Below, piece by piece: positions 1-9,048 of a DNA stretch of 64,000 bases (the stretch's first letter is position 1; every line of letters begins with the position of its first letter). Below the pieces are notes generated by a model. That model searched no databases. It saw only the letters and a list, made by a program, of their open reading frames with translations, and had not been told where the DNA came from. The position numbers and the translations under genes are program-made. The stretch is from RUG11237 sp050874665 (lineage in GTDB: Bacteria; Bacillota; Clostridia; Lachnospirales; Lachnospiraceae). The stretch covers positions 62,001 through 126,000 of the forward strand of contig JBNMLC010000003.1 in the NCBI GenBank assembly GCA_050874665.1. Reading direction: 5' to 3'.

Positions 1-169
1 CTTCACCGACTTCTTGTTCACCGTTTTCCTCTGTCGTCTGATTTTCCTCTGTTGTCTGATTTTCTTCTGTCACAGTGTTGTCTGCCGGTTTCTCCGAACC
101 ACAACCCGCCAGCACAATTGCTGACATTGCAAAAGCTGTAAGCAGTTTTGTCACGTTTTTCTTTTTCAT
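1..169 (-). CDS. Lipoprotein, N-terminal part (probable ABC importer substrate-binding protein)
   Basis: Only the first 56 codons are inside the window; the gene continues past the left edge. The ATG at 167-169 follows a strong GGAGG site. The product starts with a signal peptide (MKKK, hydrophobic stretch) ending in a lipobox VLAGC with Cys23, so it is a secreted lipoprotein anchored to the outer face of the membrane. After the cysteine comes an acidic low-complexity linker with TEENQT repeats, as is usual for clostridial solute-binding lipoproteins. The long leader contains a cobalamin riboswitch, so a role in corrinoid (or cobalt or iron-complex) uptake, like BtuF, is the best inference; the binding domain itself is not visible here. 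Confidence 0.75.
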   Translation of the reverse strand, partial: MKKKNVTKLLTAFAMSAIVLAGCGSEKPADNTVTEENQTTEENQTTEENGEQEVGE

Positions 170-377
170 GTTACCTTTCCTCCTTCAATGATGTGGATTT
201 TTCCACGTTACCTTGTATCACTACTTGAATATTTGAAATCGAAAAAGACATACAGAAAAACACCCCAGTATCCATGTACTGTGGTACAAACAGCTTACAG
301 CTTATATATTTCATATCGTAAAAGCAAGCTAAGGTACGACCAGGTACTCGTGGTCCGGAATGTAACTTCCTGTACCA

Positions 378-578
378 ATAACTGGCAGGTTTCCTGACTT
401 GTAGCTCTATGTACACAACTGCCTTCCCAATTTCTCAGTGGCTGTTTCTATAAGTTCTGCACTCCTTACTTACAGTGACGAGTTCGTACCGGACTTTCAC
501 CGGTTTCCCTTTTACCCCTTATTCCTATTCAGACCATATAGCTTATATCCTATGCTCTCTATTTATAAATAACGGCAC
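378..578 (-). ncRNA. Cobalamin (B12, AdoCbl) riboswitch
   Basis: Read on the minus strand, the leader has the conserved elements of the cobalamin riboswitch in the right order: GAATAGG, GGGAAACCGGTGAAAGTCCGG (split as GGGAA / CCGGTGAAAGTCCGG), the CACTGTAA segment, the GCCACTG plus GGGAAGGC core, and the B12 box AGTCAGGAAACCTGCC at about 384-399. It lies between its promoter (604-632) and the lipoprotein start at 169, so it should lower expression when cobalamin is plentiful. The roughly 210 bases between the aptamer and the start codon should hold the expression platform; I could not define a convincing terminator with a U-run there, so control could be by transcription or translation. No coding sequence is seen in 170-626. 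Confidence 0.93.
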
Positions 579-603
579 CAATTATTTTATTCGATTTTGG
601 GTT

Positions 604-632
604 ATTATAACATACTCAATATGAAATCACAA
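604..632 (-). promoter_or_regulatory. Promoter of the riboswitch-lipoprotein transcript
   Basis: On the minus strand TTGTGA (627-632) and TATAAT (604-609) are 17 bases apart, a sigma-A type promoter. Transcription would start near 597, giving a leader of about 430 nt before the lipoprotein ATG. The -35 box overlaps the stop codon of the upstream gene ending at 627. Confidence 0.7.
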
Positions 633-1190
633 GTCTGTTTTTCCTGGAAAGGCTTCTTTTAAATTAGTCCTGACCTGCACTAATTCTTCCGATCCCATTT
701 CATTTTTCGGTGCCTGTATTTGTAAAAAAGCCACCGCTTTTCCTTGTATTTGATAAGCATAATAACAATAATAGCATTTTTTACTATGTCTAATCGGTAT
801 CTTTGTTTCTTTTATTTTTAAAATACTATTTCGCTTCAAAATTTTCAAATTTCCACTCATGCCGATGAGATAATCTCTAGTAATATAAAAATGTTTTTCC
901 GGCATAGATAAGGTCTCGTTTTCTGTCATCTGCAATTCTATCATTTTAAAGTCATACAATAACTGATAAAGTTTAAACTCTCTGCTACCTCTTATCAATA
1001 GTACCAAAGCCCCGCCAGAAACAATTACACCACATATCAGCAGCATATATGACCGTACCTCGTCCTTTAAAGTATTCTTCACAGGCATCTTCCACATTAC
1101 TACCAGCCACAACGAAGTAAGCACAAAACATATTAAGAACAATCTCCAATTCTTTTTTGTAGCATCTTTGTAGATTTTTTTTAACGTCAT
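627..1190 (-). CDS. Small membrane protein of unknown function
   Basis: 187 residues that I do not recognise. Two hydrophobic segments near residues 16-34 and 47-65 suggest two membrane helices with a short connection, followed by a cytoplasmic domain of about 120 residues rich in beta-type sequence and containing a Cys-rich patch (KKCYYCYYAY). Its start overlaps the stop of the ABC-F gene by four bases (ATGA), so the two are translationally coupled. Architecture (two TM plus a soluble domain) resembles YcxB-like or PH-like membrane proteins in outline only; no function is assigned. It is the last gene of the long minus-strand run. Confidence 0.75.
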   Translation of the reverse strand: MTLKKIYKDATKKNWRLFLICFVLTSLWLVVMWKMPVKNTLKDEVRSYMLLICGVIVSGGALVLLIRGSREFKLYQLLYDFKMIELQMTENETLSMPEKHFYITRDYLIGMSGNLKILKRNSILKIKETKIPIRHSKKCYYCYYAYQIQGKAVAFLQIQAPKNEMGSEELVQVRTNLKEAFPGKTDL

Positions 1191-2989
1191 ATTTTTCCTC
1201 CGCCTGCCTGAATTTTTTCCGCCAGCTCCATAAGATATACATAGCGTTCCATCTTTTCTTCCAGTGTTGTTTCTGCTTGTTCCTTTTCCTTAGAAAGTTC
1301 ATTCAGCTTCACAAAGTCTGTTGCCACTTTTAGAATTTCGCTTTCTAATCCAGCAACCTTTTCTTCCAATGCCTCTATTTCTTCCTCAATGGTTTCATAC
1401 TCTTTTTGTTCTGCATAGGTAAACTTCAGTTTCTTTTCTCTCGGGCGCTCCTTATACGCAATTGCTGCTTCTTTAGAGGACTTCTTCACCATAATTTCTT
1501 CATATGGGTTTCCTACCTTTTCTAAATAATCACTATAACCGCCTTCGTATTGCTTCAGTACGCCGTTCTCAAAAGCAAAAATACGATCTACGATTTTATC
1601 CAGAAAATATCTGTCATGAGAAACAGTAATAACAATACCATCAAAACGCTCTAAGTAATCTTCTAAAATTCCCAGTGTCTGAATATCCAAATCATTCGTC
1701 GGTTCATCTAAGATAAGAACATTCGGTGCCTCCATAAGAATTTTCAATAAATAAAGTCTCCTTTTTTCCCCACCCGAAAGCTTTTCTATTTTTGAATACT
1801 GCAACGTGCTGTCAAAAAGAAAGCGTTCCAACATTTTAGACGCTGAAATCAAACCTTCTTCGGTTCTGACAAATTCAGCCGTTTCCTTAATATAATCAAT
1901 GACCCGCATGGAGGCATCTAATTTTTCATTTTCCTGTGAAAAATATCCAATCTTTACTGTAGGTCCTATTTCCACAAAGCCTTTATCTGCTTCCACTTCT
2001 CCTACAATAATTTTCATCAGTGTACTTTTTCCGCAACCATTTTCCCCCACAATCCCAATGCGGTCATTGCGCAAAAAAATATAGGAAAACTCCCGAATCA
2101 ACATACGTTCCCCATAAGATTTTGTAATGCCCGAAAGTTCTATTGTCTTCTTTCCAAGTCTTGAAGACACCGAAGATAATTCAACACTCTCCGCTTTTTC
2201 CGGTGCTTTCATATCTCTAAGTGTTTCAAAACGTTCAATTCTTGCTTTTTGTTTCGTAGAACGTGCCTGTGCTCCACGACGAATCCACTCTAATTCTGTC
2301 CGAAGAATATTTTTGTTCTTTTTGTAAGTAGCTAATTCCATATCTTCCCTTTGAGATTTTAATTCCAGAAAGCCTTCAAAATTCGTTTGATAACTATACA
2401 ATTTTCCCTTGTCTATCTCTACAATCTTATTACATACCCTGTCAAGAAAATAGCGGTCATGCGTTACCATAACAAGTGCACCTTTTCTAGCCTTTAAATA
2501 ATTTTCCAGCCATAACACCATTGTATTATTCAGGTGATTGGTCGGTTCATCTAAAATCAGTATATCACAAGGCTTCAGCAAAGCCGCCGCCAAAGCAACT
2601 TTCTTCTTTTGACCCCCGGAAAGAATCTCAACCGGAAGGTCATATTGATCAAATCCCAAAATATTTAAAATGCGTTTACTTTCCCCCTCAACTTCCCAGG
2701 TGCCTCCACCAGCCGCATTGTTTTCTGCCACATATTCATATATCGTAATCCCTTTGGGAAATTCCGGATTCTGTGGCAGATAATTAACTACCACATGATT
2801 ACCTAAAATCAATTCCCCCTCGTCTATTTCATCCTCCCCTGCTAACAATTTTAGCAAACTAGACTTTCCGGTTCCATTAATACCAATAACTCCAATCTTT
2901 TCCCTATCATCTATAGAAAAATCCACTTGATTTAAAAGTATCTTATCCGTATATGCCTTTGTGATTTTTGATGCGGTCAGTAAGTTCAT
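1187..2989 (-). CDS. ABC-F family ATPase, Uup-like
   Basis: 600 residues with two ABC ATPase domains and no membrane segments. Walker A motifs are GINGTGKSS (about residue 37) and GENGCGKST (about 317); signature motifs LSGGQKKK and LSGGEKRR and the ILDEPTNHL / ILDEPTNDL Walker B boxes are intact. The interdomain linker is rich in charged residues, and a C-terminal coiled coil (from about residue 520, EEEIEALEEKV) is typical of the Uup/EttA-type ABC-F proteins that act on ribosomes or DNA structures, not transport. Antibiotic-resistance ABC-F proteins also share this layout, but the Uup-type coiled coil argues for a housekeeping role. It starts four bases after the stop of coaBC. Confidence 0.9.
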   Translation of the reverse strand: MNLLTASKITKAYTDKILLNQVDFSIDDREKIGVIGINGTGKSSLLKLLAGEDEIDEGELILGNHVVVNYLPQNPEFPKGITIYEYVAENNAAGGGTWEVEGESKRILNILGFDQYDLPVEILSGGQKKKVALAAALLKPCDILILDEPTNHLNNTMVLWLENYLKARKGALVMVTHDRYFLDRVCNKIVEIDKGKLYSYQTNFEGFLELKSQREDMELATYKKNKNILRTELEWIRRGAQARSTKQKARIERFETLRDMKAPEKAESVELSSVSSRLGKKTIELSGITKSYGERMLIREFSYIFLRNDRIGIVGENGCGKSTLMKIIVGEVEADKGFVEIGPTVKIGYFSQENEKLDASMRVIDYIKETAEFVRTEEGLISASKMLERFLFDSTLQYSKIEKLSGGEKRRLYLLKILMEAPNVLILDEPTNDLDIQTLGILEDYLERFDGIVITVSHDRYFLDKIVDRIFAFENGVLKQYEGGYSDYLEKVGNPYEEIMVKKSSKEAAIAYKERPREKKLKFTYAEQKEYETIEEEIEALEEKVAGLESEILKVATDFVKLNELSKEKEQAETTLEEKMERYVYLMELAEKIQAGGGKI

Positions 2990-2993
2990 ATCA

Positions 2994-4187
2994 TTATCCT
3001 CTTTGTTCTAAAATATACGTTAAAATTTCTTCAGCCACCTCGGATTTTTCCATAAGTTCTAACTCTTTTACTTGTGTTTTCGTAATCATAGTTACAACAT
3101 TAGTATCCGTTCCAAAGCCGGCCCCTTTTGTTTTTAAATTATTTGCTACAATCATATCAATGTTTTTCCGTTCCAATTTTGCTCTGGAATTTTCTAACAT
3201 ATGCTCTGTTTCCATAGAAAATCCACATAAAAACTGATGTTCTTTTCTGTGTTCTCCTAGATATTTCAGAATATCCGTCGTATTGACAAGTTCTAACGTA
3301 GCACCTTCGCCCTTTTTCTTTATCTTTTCTTCTGCTGTATGCGCAGGCGTAAAGTCAGCCACCGCCGCTACTTTAATAATAATATCCTGCTTGTCAGCCT
3401 CCGCTGCCACCGCTTCAAACATATCCTTCGCACTAATTACAGGAATCACTTTTACAAACGGCGCTAACGGCACAGATACACTTGCCGCAACTAAAGTCAC
3501 CTCAGCGCCCCTTTCCATAGCAGTTCTTGCAATAGCCATTCCCATTTTTCCAGTCGAATGATTCGAAATAAAACGCACCGGATCAATGGCCTCTCTGGTT
3601 GCACCTGCTGTTACTAATACCTTGAGTCCCTCCATATCCTTTGGAAAATGTATTTCCTTTAAAATATAATCTAATAATACGGTTTCCGAAGGCATTTTCC
3701 CTGCTCCTGTGTCACCGCAAGCTAAATATCCTACGTCCGGCTCAATCACTTCCATACCAAAGTGTTTTAACCTTTCAATATTATCCTGCACAATCGGATT
3801 TACAAACATATTGGTATTCATCGCTGGAGAAATAATTTTTTTGCATCTGCATGCCAGAGCCGTAGTCGTAAGCATATCATCTGCAATGCCACTAGCAAGT
3901 TTTCCAATCACGTTAGCGGATGCCGGTGCAATCAACATCACATCTGCCTTTTTCGCCAACGAAACGTGCTCCACATTATAATTAAAATTCCGGTCGAAAG
4001 TATCCACCAGACACTTATGATTTGTAAGGGTTTCAAAGGTGATAGGATTAATAAAATTAGTGGCATTTTTCGTCATCAGTACGTGAACATCTGCATGAAG
4101 TTTCACGAGCATACTTGCTAAATTTGCAATCTTATATGCAGCAATACTTCCTGTGACACCCAAGACCACTGTTTTTCCCTGTAACAT
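2994..4187 (-). CDS. coaBC: Bifunctional phosphopantothenoylcysteine decarboxylase / phosphopantothenate-cysteine ligase
   Basis: 397 residues, normal for CoaBC. The N-terminal flavoprotein half (CoaC, GVTGSIAAYK at the start, the PAMNTNMF substrate loop near residue 120) decarboxylates 4'-phospho-N-pantothenoylcysteine to phosphopantetheine. The C-terminal half (CoaB, from about residue 190, VTAGATREAIDPVRFISN and STGKMG) couples phosphopantothenate to cysteine with CTP. Together they carry out two consecutive steps of coenzyme A synthesis. The gene follows panD by 46 bases and closes the pantothenate-to-phosphopantetheine part of the pathway; the pantothenate kinase is not in the window. 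Confidence 0.96.
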   Translation of the reverse strand: MLQGKTVVLGVTGSIAAYKIANLASMLVKLHADVHVLMTKNATNFINPITFETLTNHKCLVDTFDRNFNYNVEHVSLAKKADVMLIAPASANVIGKLASGIADDMLTTTALACRCKKIISPAMNTNMFVNPIVQDNIERLKHFGMEVIEPDVGYLACGDTGAGKMPSETVLLDYILKEIHFPKDMEGLKVLVTAGATREAIDPVRFISNHSTGKMGMAIARTAMERGAEVTLVAASVSVPLAPFVKVIPVISAKDMFEAVAAEADKQDIIIKVAAVADFTPAHTAEEKIKKKGEGATLELVNTTDILKYLGEHRKEHQFLCGFSMETEHMLENSRAKLERKNIDMIVANNLKTKGAGFGTDTNVVTMITKTQVKELELMEKSEVAEEILTYILEQRG

Positions 4188-4233
4188 CTTATTTTCTTCC
4201 TTTCTGTTTTATATTCTTCTTTCGCATATATAC

Positions 4234-4629
4234 TTATGAAAGAATTGGTGAAAGTTCCCCGTACTTTTCATAACGTGATTTCTTTATAATTTTATTGTCA
4301 CCGTCTACAAATACCACATGTGGCTTATGCGTCTTAGCCTCTTCAGGTGTCATTTCACAGTAAGACATAATAATAACATGGTCATCCACCTGCACTTGTC
4401 TTGCTGCCGCTCCATTGAGACAAATCATACCACTGCCCGGCTCTCCTGCAATCGTGTAGGTTTCAAAACGATTTCCATTTTCTACATCTACAATCTGTAC
4501 TTTTTCATATTCATAAATATTGGCTGCTTCCATAAGTTCCGGGTCCACAGTAATACTTCCCACATAATTTAATTCTGCCTGTTTTACAACTGCTCTGTGA
4601 ATCTTTCCTTTTAACATGGTAATCGTCAT
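4234..4629 (-). CDS. panD: Aspartate 1-decarboxylase
   Basis: 131 residues. PanD decarboxylates L-aspartate to beta-alanine. It is made as a proenzyme that cleaves itself between Gly24 and Ser25 to form a pyruvoyl group; the conserved cleavage site appears as YVGSI with Gly24-Ser25, exactly at the family position. The N-terminus MTITMLKGKIHRA matches the family, so the first ATG is kept. It lies 22 bases after panC and feeds beta-alanine to PanC. Confidence 0.97.
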   Translation of the reverse strand: MTITMLKGKIHRAVVKQAELNYVGSITVDPELMEAANIYEYEKVQIVDVENGNRFETYTIAGEPGSGMICLNGAAARQVQVDDHVIIMSYCEMTPEEAKTHKPHVVFVDGDNKIIKKSRYEKYGELSPILS

Positions 4630-4651
4630 AATTTTCTCCTTTTTCTAATCA

Positions 4652-5503
4652 TCAGTCCTTGTTGCTTACAATAAAATTATCAATCAAACGTGTTTTTCCA
4701 ATATAAACGGCTATTGCAGTCAGTACATCTCCTTTGATTTCGCTTATTGGCTCAATGGTATTAAAATCAACTACTTCCACATAATCAATTTTGGCAAGAG
4801 GTTCTGTTTGCAATTTTTTTACAATTTCTTCTTTTACCTTTTTCGCATCTGTTTCGCCTTTTTCAATCATGTCTTTTCCAATTTTTAAAGATTGACTTAA
4901 GATTACTGCAGCCTTCCGCTCCTGCTCGCTTAAATAGGTATTTCGGGAGCTTTTTGCAAGACCGTCTTCTTCGCGAATAATCGGGCAGCCTACAATTTCA
5001 ATGTCAAAATTTAAATCTCTTACCATTCTTTTAATAATAGCTAACTGTTGCGCATCCTTCTGTCCAAAGTAAGCTCTATCCGGTGTCACTATATTAAATA
5101 ATTTAGAAACCACCGTGCATACACCTGAAAAATGAATCGGGCGGGATTTTCCACAAAGTTCCTTCGTAAGTCCCTCCATATTCACAGAAGTTGTCCTGTC
5201 CTCAAAATACATTTCCTCTGGTTCCGGATGAAACAAAAGAGCAGCGCCTGCCTCTTCGCAAAGCTTTGCATCTCTTTCTAAATCTCTTGGATAACTTGTC
5301 AAGTCTTCTGTAGGACCAAACTGCGTAGGATTAACAAAATCACTGACAACTACTCTGTCATTCTCCTTTACTGCACGTTCAATCAGACTTTTATGTCCTT
5401 CATGCAAAAATCCCATCGTTGGAACCAGTCCAACACTCAGTCCTTCTTTCTTCCATTGTTTTACCGCACTTCTTACCTCGTCAATTCGCTTTACCATCTG
5501 CAT
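4652..5503 (-). CDS. panC: Pantothenate synthetase
   Basis: 283 residues, family-typical. PanC joins pantoate and beta-alanine with ATP through a pantoyl-adenylate. The nucleotidyltransferase HIGH-like motif is seen as MGFLHEGHKSL near residue 30 and the KMSKS-like loop as KSSRNTYLS near residue 185. The ATG at 5501-5503 is preceded by AAGGAG. The 61-base gap from panB holds no obvious terminator, so it should be cotranscribed with panB and panD. Confidence 0.97.
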   Translation of the reverse strand: MQMVKRIDEVRSAVKQWKKEGLSVGLVPTMGFLHEGHKSLIERAVKENDRVVVSDFVNPTQFGPTEDLTSYPRDLERDAKLCEEAGAALLFHPEPEEMYFEDRTTSVNMEGLTKELCGKSRPIHFSGVCTVVSKLFNIVTPDRAYFGQKDAQQLAIIKRMVRDLNFDIEIVGCPIIREEDGLAKSSRNTYLSEQERKAAVILSQSLKIGKDMIEKGETDAKKVKEEIVKKLQTEPLAKIDYVEVVDFNTIEPISEIKGDVLTAIAVYIGKTRLIDNFIVSNKD

Positions 5504-5564
5504 TTTCTTTCTCCTTGTTTTCTGTATTGTCTTACTTCCTATTATAATAGCTGTCTATTGATTT

Positions 5565-6392
5565 TTAATAAAGTTTTTCGATTACGGAATCATCTATTTT
5601 AAACGTGTGCTCTGCTGCCGGGAAGGTTCCTTCCTTCACTTCTTTTACATAATCACTGAAGCCTCCACGCATCTGCTCACCTATATTTCTAAATTGTTTT
5701 ACAAATTTGGGTGCCATGTCGGAATACATCGCCAACATATCCTGATAAACCAGAACCTGTCCATCGCAGCCTGCTCCTGCACCAATCCCAATAGTTGGAA
5801 TGCCAATCTGCTCTGTAATAAAAGTTGCCAGCCTTTCTGGTACACATTCTAATACCACGGCAAATGCACCTGCTGCTTCTACCGCCTTTGCTTCTTCTAA
5901 TAAACGTTTTGCTGCTGCTTCTTCTTTTCCCTGAACCCTGAATCCGCCAAATGCATTGACCGACTGTGGTGTCAGACCAATATGTGCACATACAGGAATG
6001 GAGGCCTTTACAATTGCTTCGATTTGTGGACATACCTCGAGTCCGCCTTCTAATTTCACTGCCTGTGCCCGTCCTTCTTTCATTAATCTTCCTGCATTGA
6101 CTACTGCATCATAAACAGATGTCTGATATGACATAAAAGGCATATCCGTAATTATCATGGCGTTCTTTGCCCCTCTTGCCACCGCTGCCGAATGATGAAT
6201 CATATCTTCCATAGTGACAGATAAAGTATCTTCATAGCCAAGACAAACCATGCCTAAAGAATCACCTACCAAAATAGATTCCACGCCTGCCTCATCTACT
6301 AACTTTGCTGTAGAATAATCATAAGCAGTAAGCATTGTTATTTTTTCCTTTTTCTGTTTTGCATTTTTAAATGTATTTACTGTTGTTTTCAT
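5565..6392 (-). CDS. panB: 3-methyl-2-oxobutanoate hydroxymethyltransferase
   Basis: 275 residues from the ATG at 6390-6392, which sits 7 bases behind a GGAGGA site; the longer frame starting at 6407 would overlap the upstream gene and is not needed. PanB transfers a hydroxymethyl group from methylene-tetrahydrofolate to 2-oxoisovalerate, giving ketopantoate. Conserved blocks include TAYDYSTAKLVDEAG, VGDSLGM (metal and substrate site), and HIGLTPQSV. The ribosome binding site lies inside the last codons of the upstream panG-like gene, so the two are tightly coupled. Confidence 0.96.
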   Translation of the reverse strand: MKTTVNTFKNAKQKKEKITMLTAYDYSTAKLVDEAGVESILVGDSLGMVCLGYEDTLSVTMEDMIHHSAAVARGAKNAMIITDMPFMSYQTSVYDAVVNAGRLMKEGRAQAVKLEGGLEVCPQIEAIVKASIPVCAHIGLTPQSVNAFGGFRVQGKEEAAAKRLLEEAKAVEAAGAFAVVLECVPERLATFITEQIGIPTIGIGAGAGCDGQVLVYQDMLAMYSDMAPKFVKQFRNIGEQMRGGFSDYVKEVKEGTFPAAEHTFKIDDSVIEKLY

Positions 6393-6396
6393 CAAA

Positions 6397-7239
6397 TCAT
6401 CCTCCAATTATTTCTTCCATTTTTCCATAATCCCTATCTGGATTTTTTATTTTTGAAATTTCAATCAGTTTCTCTCCAAGACTCCGATAAACCTTCTCTG
6501 TTTCACTTGAGAGCACCTTTAAGTGTTTTTTCACTGTCTCTGTATCATTTCGTTCTATTGGACCAGTAAGCGCCTCTACGACTCCCTGCTTTATACCATT
6601 TTCTACATTTTCACAGACAAGTGTTTCCACAGCTTCATAGGCTTCTTTTTCTGAAAAGCCACACTCTTGCAGCATTTTAACAGAAATTCCTATCAGTGCC
6701 AGTACATGGTTACTTACCATACTCATTCCGGCATGATATTTCACTTTATCCTGCCTTTGAATAATTCTCACTTTGTGTCCAATGGCTTCCCAACAGGATT
6801 TCATTTTCTCTACTGCTGCATCGTCGCCCTCCATAGTGAGTTGAACCTTATGAAATTGTTGATAAGCGGAATATTTATTGCTGAACGCATAAATCGGATG
6901 AATGGAACAGACATATGCGCCTGTTTTTTCCTTCGACCTGAAAACATCAGATGATAATGAGCCGCTAAAGTGACAAACTATTTTGTCTTTTAAATCAAAC
7001 TTTATAATGCAATCCCAAACACCTGAAATCATGTTATCCGGTGTAGTAATAAGCAGGGTATCGCTTACCTTTATTAGATTTTCCAGCTTCTCATAATATG
7101 TTGTGCCAATAAATTCAGCGGAGTCTATGGCATGTTCCAACGTTCTACTGTATATGCCCGAAATCTCCATTCCCTTAAGCTTTAAATACTGACCTAAGGT
7201 AGTACCTACTCTACCAGCACCTATAATTCCTATTCTCAC
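6397..7239 (-). CDS. panG: PanG-type ketopantoate reductase (Rossmann / DUF2520 protein)
   Basis: 280 residues from a GTG at 7237-7239 that has an excellent GGAGGTG site; the upstream 30 codons of the open frame are not supported. The N-terminus RIGIIGAGRVGTTLG is an NAD(P)-binding GxGxxG fold, and the C-terminal part (KYHAGMSMVSNHVLAL, ALTGPIERND) is the DUF2520 helical domain. Known: a DUF2520-type protein, PanG, was shown in Francisella to be an alternative ketopantoate reductase, with homologues in Clostridioides difficile and Enterococcus. Inference: here it stands first in a panG-B-C-D cluster without a panE homologue in view, so it probably reduces ketopantoate to pantoate with NADPH. 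Confidence 0.8.
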   Translation of the reverse strand: MRIGIIGAGRVGTTLGQYLKLKGMEISGIYSRTLEHAIDSAEFIGTTYYEKLENLIKVSDTLLITTPDNMISGVWDCIIKFDLKDKIVCHFSGSLSSDVFRSKEKTGAYVCSIHPIYAFSNKYSAYQQFHKVQLTMEGDDAAVEKMKSCWEAIGHKVRIIQRQDKVKYHAGMSMVSNHVLALIGISVKMLQECGFSEKEAYEAVETLVCENVENGIKQGVVEALTGPIERNDTETVKKHLKVLSSETEKVYRSLGEKLIEISKIKNPDRDYGKMEEIIGG

Positions 7240-7319
7240 GCTATCACCTCCATTTACGAATCTTTCTAGTGACAGCTCATGCTCATTGATGCAGTTCTCA
7301 CCGATACCGCTCAACGAGC

Positions 7320-7348
7320 AATATACCATAGTTATTTACGGATTGCAA
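7320..7348 (-). promoter_or_regulatory. Promoter for the pan cluster
   Basis: On the minus strand TTGCAA (7343-7348) and TATATT (7320-7325) are 17 bases apart, in the 126-base gap before the PanG-type gene. Transcription would start near 7313. This allows the pantothenate genes to be expressed apart from trkA-trkH. Confidence 0.55.
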
Positions 7349-7365
7349 TAGTAGAATTTGCTATT

Positions 7366-7596
7366 TTATTCGTCAAATTCTACCGTAACATTGTAACCAC
7401 TGCTCAAAGTTTCCACGTCCTTTACAACTCCTGTAGTTACTTTTAATCTTTCATTAAATTTAAAATTAGCTGACATTGCTACCGCGGGTTTAATCGTATA
7501 ATAATAGGAGGTGGGAAGGACACCTTCCGTCACCTCCACAGTATCTCCTACTTTCACTAAACCTTCGCGCTCCATTTTAAACACCATGCTTCGCAT
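7366..7596 (-). CDS. Small protein of unknown function
   Basis: 76 residues, not recognised. The ATG at 7594-7596 follows GGAAGG and lies 12 bases after trkH. The sequence is mainly short beta-prone stretches (VGDTVEVTEG, LKVTTGVVKDVE, YNVTVEFDE) with no membrane helix and no cysteines, suggesting a small beta-barrel or SH3-like fold. Its position directly behind trkH could mean a role with the potassium system, or it may only share the transcript. Function open. Confidence 0.7.
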   Translation of the reverse strand: MRSMVFKMEREGLVKVGDTVEVTEGVLPTSYYYTIKPAVAMSANFKFNERLKVTTGVVKDVETLSSGYNVTVEFDE

Positions 7597-7608
7597 ATTA
7601 ACCTTCCT

Positions 7609-9045
7609 TTACTTTTTCCATGTAGACGGTGCAAACAATACTAACAATGGAAATATTTCTAATCTTCCCGCCAACATGTTAAATATAAATACAAGTTTTG
7701 ACAACACTGAAAATTTATCAAAGTTTTCCACCGGTCCCGCTGCTCCTAAGCCCGGACCCGTATTATTAATCATTGCTGCTACGGCAGTGAAATTCGTAGT
7801 AAAATCAAAATTATCTAAGCTTACCACCAACACAGAAACTGCATAGAGAACAATATATGCCACCATAAACACGTTCACAGACCGGATGACCTCATGTTCC
7901 AAGAATCTTCCATTTAATTTTATCTTTTTAATGTTTCTTGGATGTACACTGGTATTTAATTCTTTTATCAGTGTTTTCACAAGAATAATAATTCTCACTA
8001 CTTTAATTCCACCACCGGTACTTCCGGCACAAGCTCCTATCATCATCACTAGGACAAGCACTGCTTTTGAAAATTCCGGCCACAAATTATAGTCTGTCGT
8101 TGCAAATCCTGTACTGCTCATCACAGACGAAACCTGAAACGCTGCCTGTTGCATGGTTCCTTTCACCCCACCATACATTCCATTAAGATTCCACGTAATA
8201 AGCAAGGTAGCGGCAAGCAAAATTCCAAAATACACTTTCCACTCTGTTGTCTGAATGACTCCTATCACCTTTTTACATAAAAACATATAATAAATATTAA
8301 AATTTACACCAAATAACACCATAAATAAGGTAACAATATTCTGTACTGTAGCAGAATAACCCGCAAGGCTATCATTTTTTACTGCAAATCCACCTGTGCC
8401 GGCTGTGGAAAAGGCAATATTCACTGCATCATACAATGGCGTGTCTGCTACTAACAGCACTAATATTTCCATCACCGTCATTGCAAAATACATTCCGTAT
8501 AAAATTAATGCTGTTGTTTTCATTTTTGGTACCAGTTTACTGATACTTGGCCCTGTGCTCTCTGCTTTTAACAGGTAAATATTATTTCCGCCTGCCAAAG
8601 GAAGAATTGCCATGATAAACACAAGTACGCCCATTCCCCCAATCCAGTGGGTAAAGCTCCTCCAAAAAAGTATAGACTTTTCGAGACTTTCTATTTCCCT
8701 TAAAATTGTTGCGCCTGTGGTAGTAAATCCCGAAACGCTCTCAAATACTGCATTTAACACGCTTGGTATACTATCTGACAACAAAAAAGGCAGTGCTCCA
8801 AACAAACTTAACACAATCCAGCTGACACTGACAATTACAAACCCCTCTTTTGCATACATTGTCTTATTCTCTGGTTTTCTGATTATCATCAGTGCCCCTA
8901 AAAGCATTCCCAGGCCAATAGATATTAGAAATGAAAAAAATGCCTTTTCCCTATATACTACTGCTACCATAGCCGGCAGACACATAAACACTGACTCAAA
9001 AATAATGAGCCAGCCAATCACATATCTCATTAATTTATAATTCAT
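7609..9045 (-). CDS. trkH: TrkH/KtrB-family potassium uptake channel subunit
   Basis: 478 residues, a polytopic inner-membrane protein made of four M1-P-M2 units. The pore loops with the glycine of the selectivity filter are visible: GFTTTGATI, STAGTGGFA, AGSTGGGIK and NNTGPGLGAAG. It forms the K+ (or Na+) translocating path and needs the cytoplasmic TrkA/KtrA ring. The gene starts three bases after the trkA stop codon, so both subunits are made together. Confidence 0.95.
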   Translation of the reverse strand: MNYKLMRYVIGWLIIFESVFMCLPAMVAVVYREKAFFSFLISIGLGMLLGALMIIRKPENKTMYAKEGFVIVSVSWIVLSLFGALPFLLSDSIPSVLNAVFESVSGFTTTGATILREIESLEKSILFWRSFTHWIGGMGVLVFIMAILPLAGGNNIYLLKAESTGPSISKLVPKMKTTALILYGMYFAMTVMEILVLLVADTPLYDAVNIAFSTAGTGGFAVKNDSLAGYSATVQNIVTLFMVLFGVNFNIYYMFLCKKVIGVIQTTEWKVYFGILLAATLLITWNLNGMYGGVKGTMQQAAFQVSSVMSSTGFATTDYNLWPEFSKAVLVLVMMIGACAGSTGGGIKVVRIIILVKTLIKELNTSVHPRNIKKIKLNGRFLEHEVIRSVNVFMVAYIVLYAVSVLVVSLDNFDFTTNFTAVAAMINNTGPGLGAAGPVENFDKFSVLSKLVFIFNMLAGRLEIFPLLVLFAPSTWKK

Positions 9046-9048
9046 TTT

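Noticed and set aside
188..416. Short frames on both strands in the riboswitch leader
   Set aside because: They lie in the leader and aptamer of the cobalamin riboswitch and lack ribosome sites.
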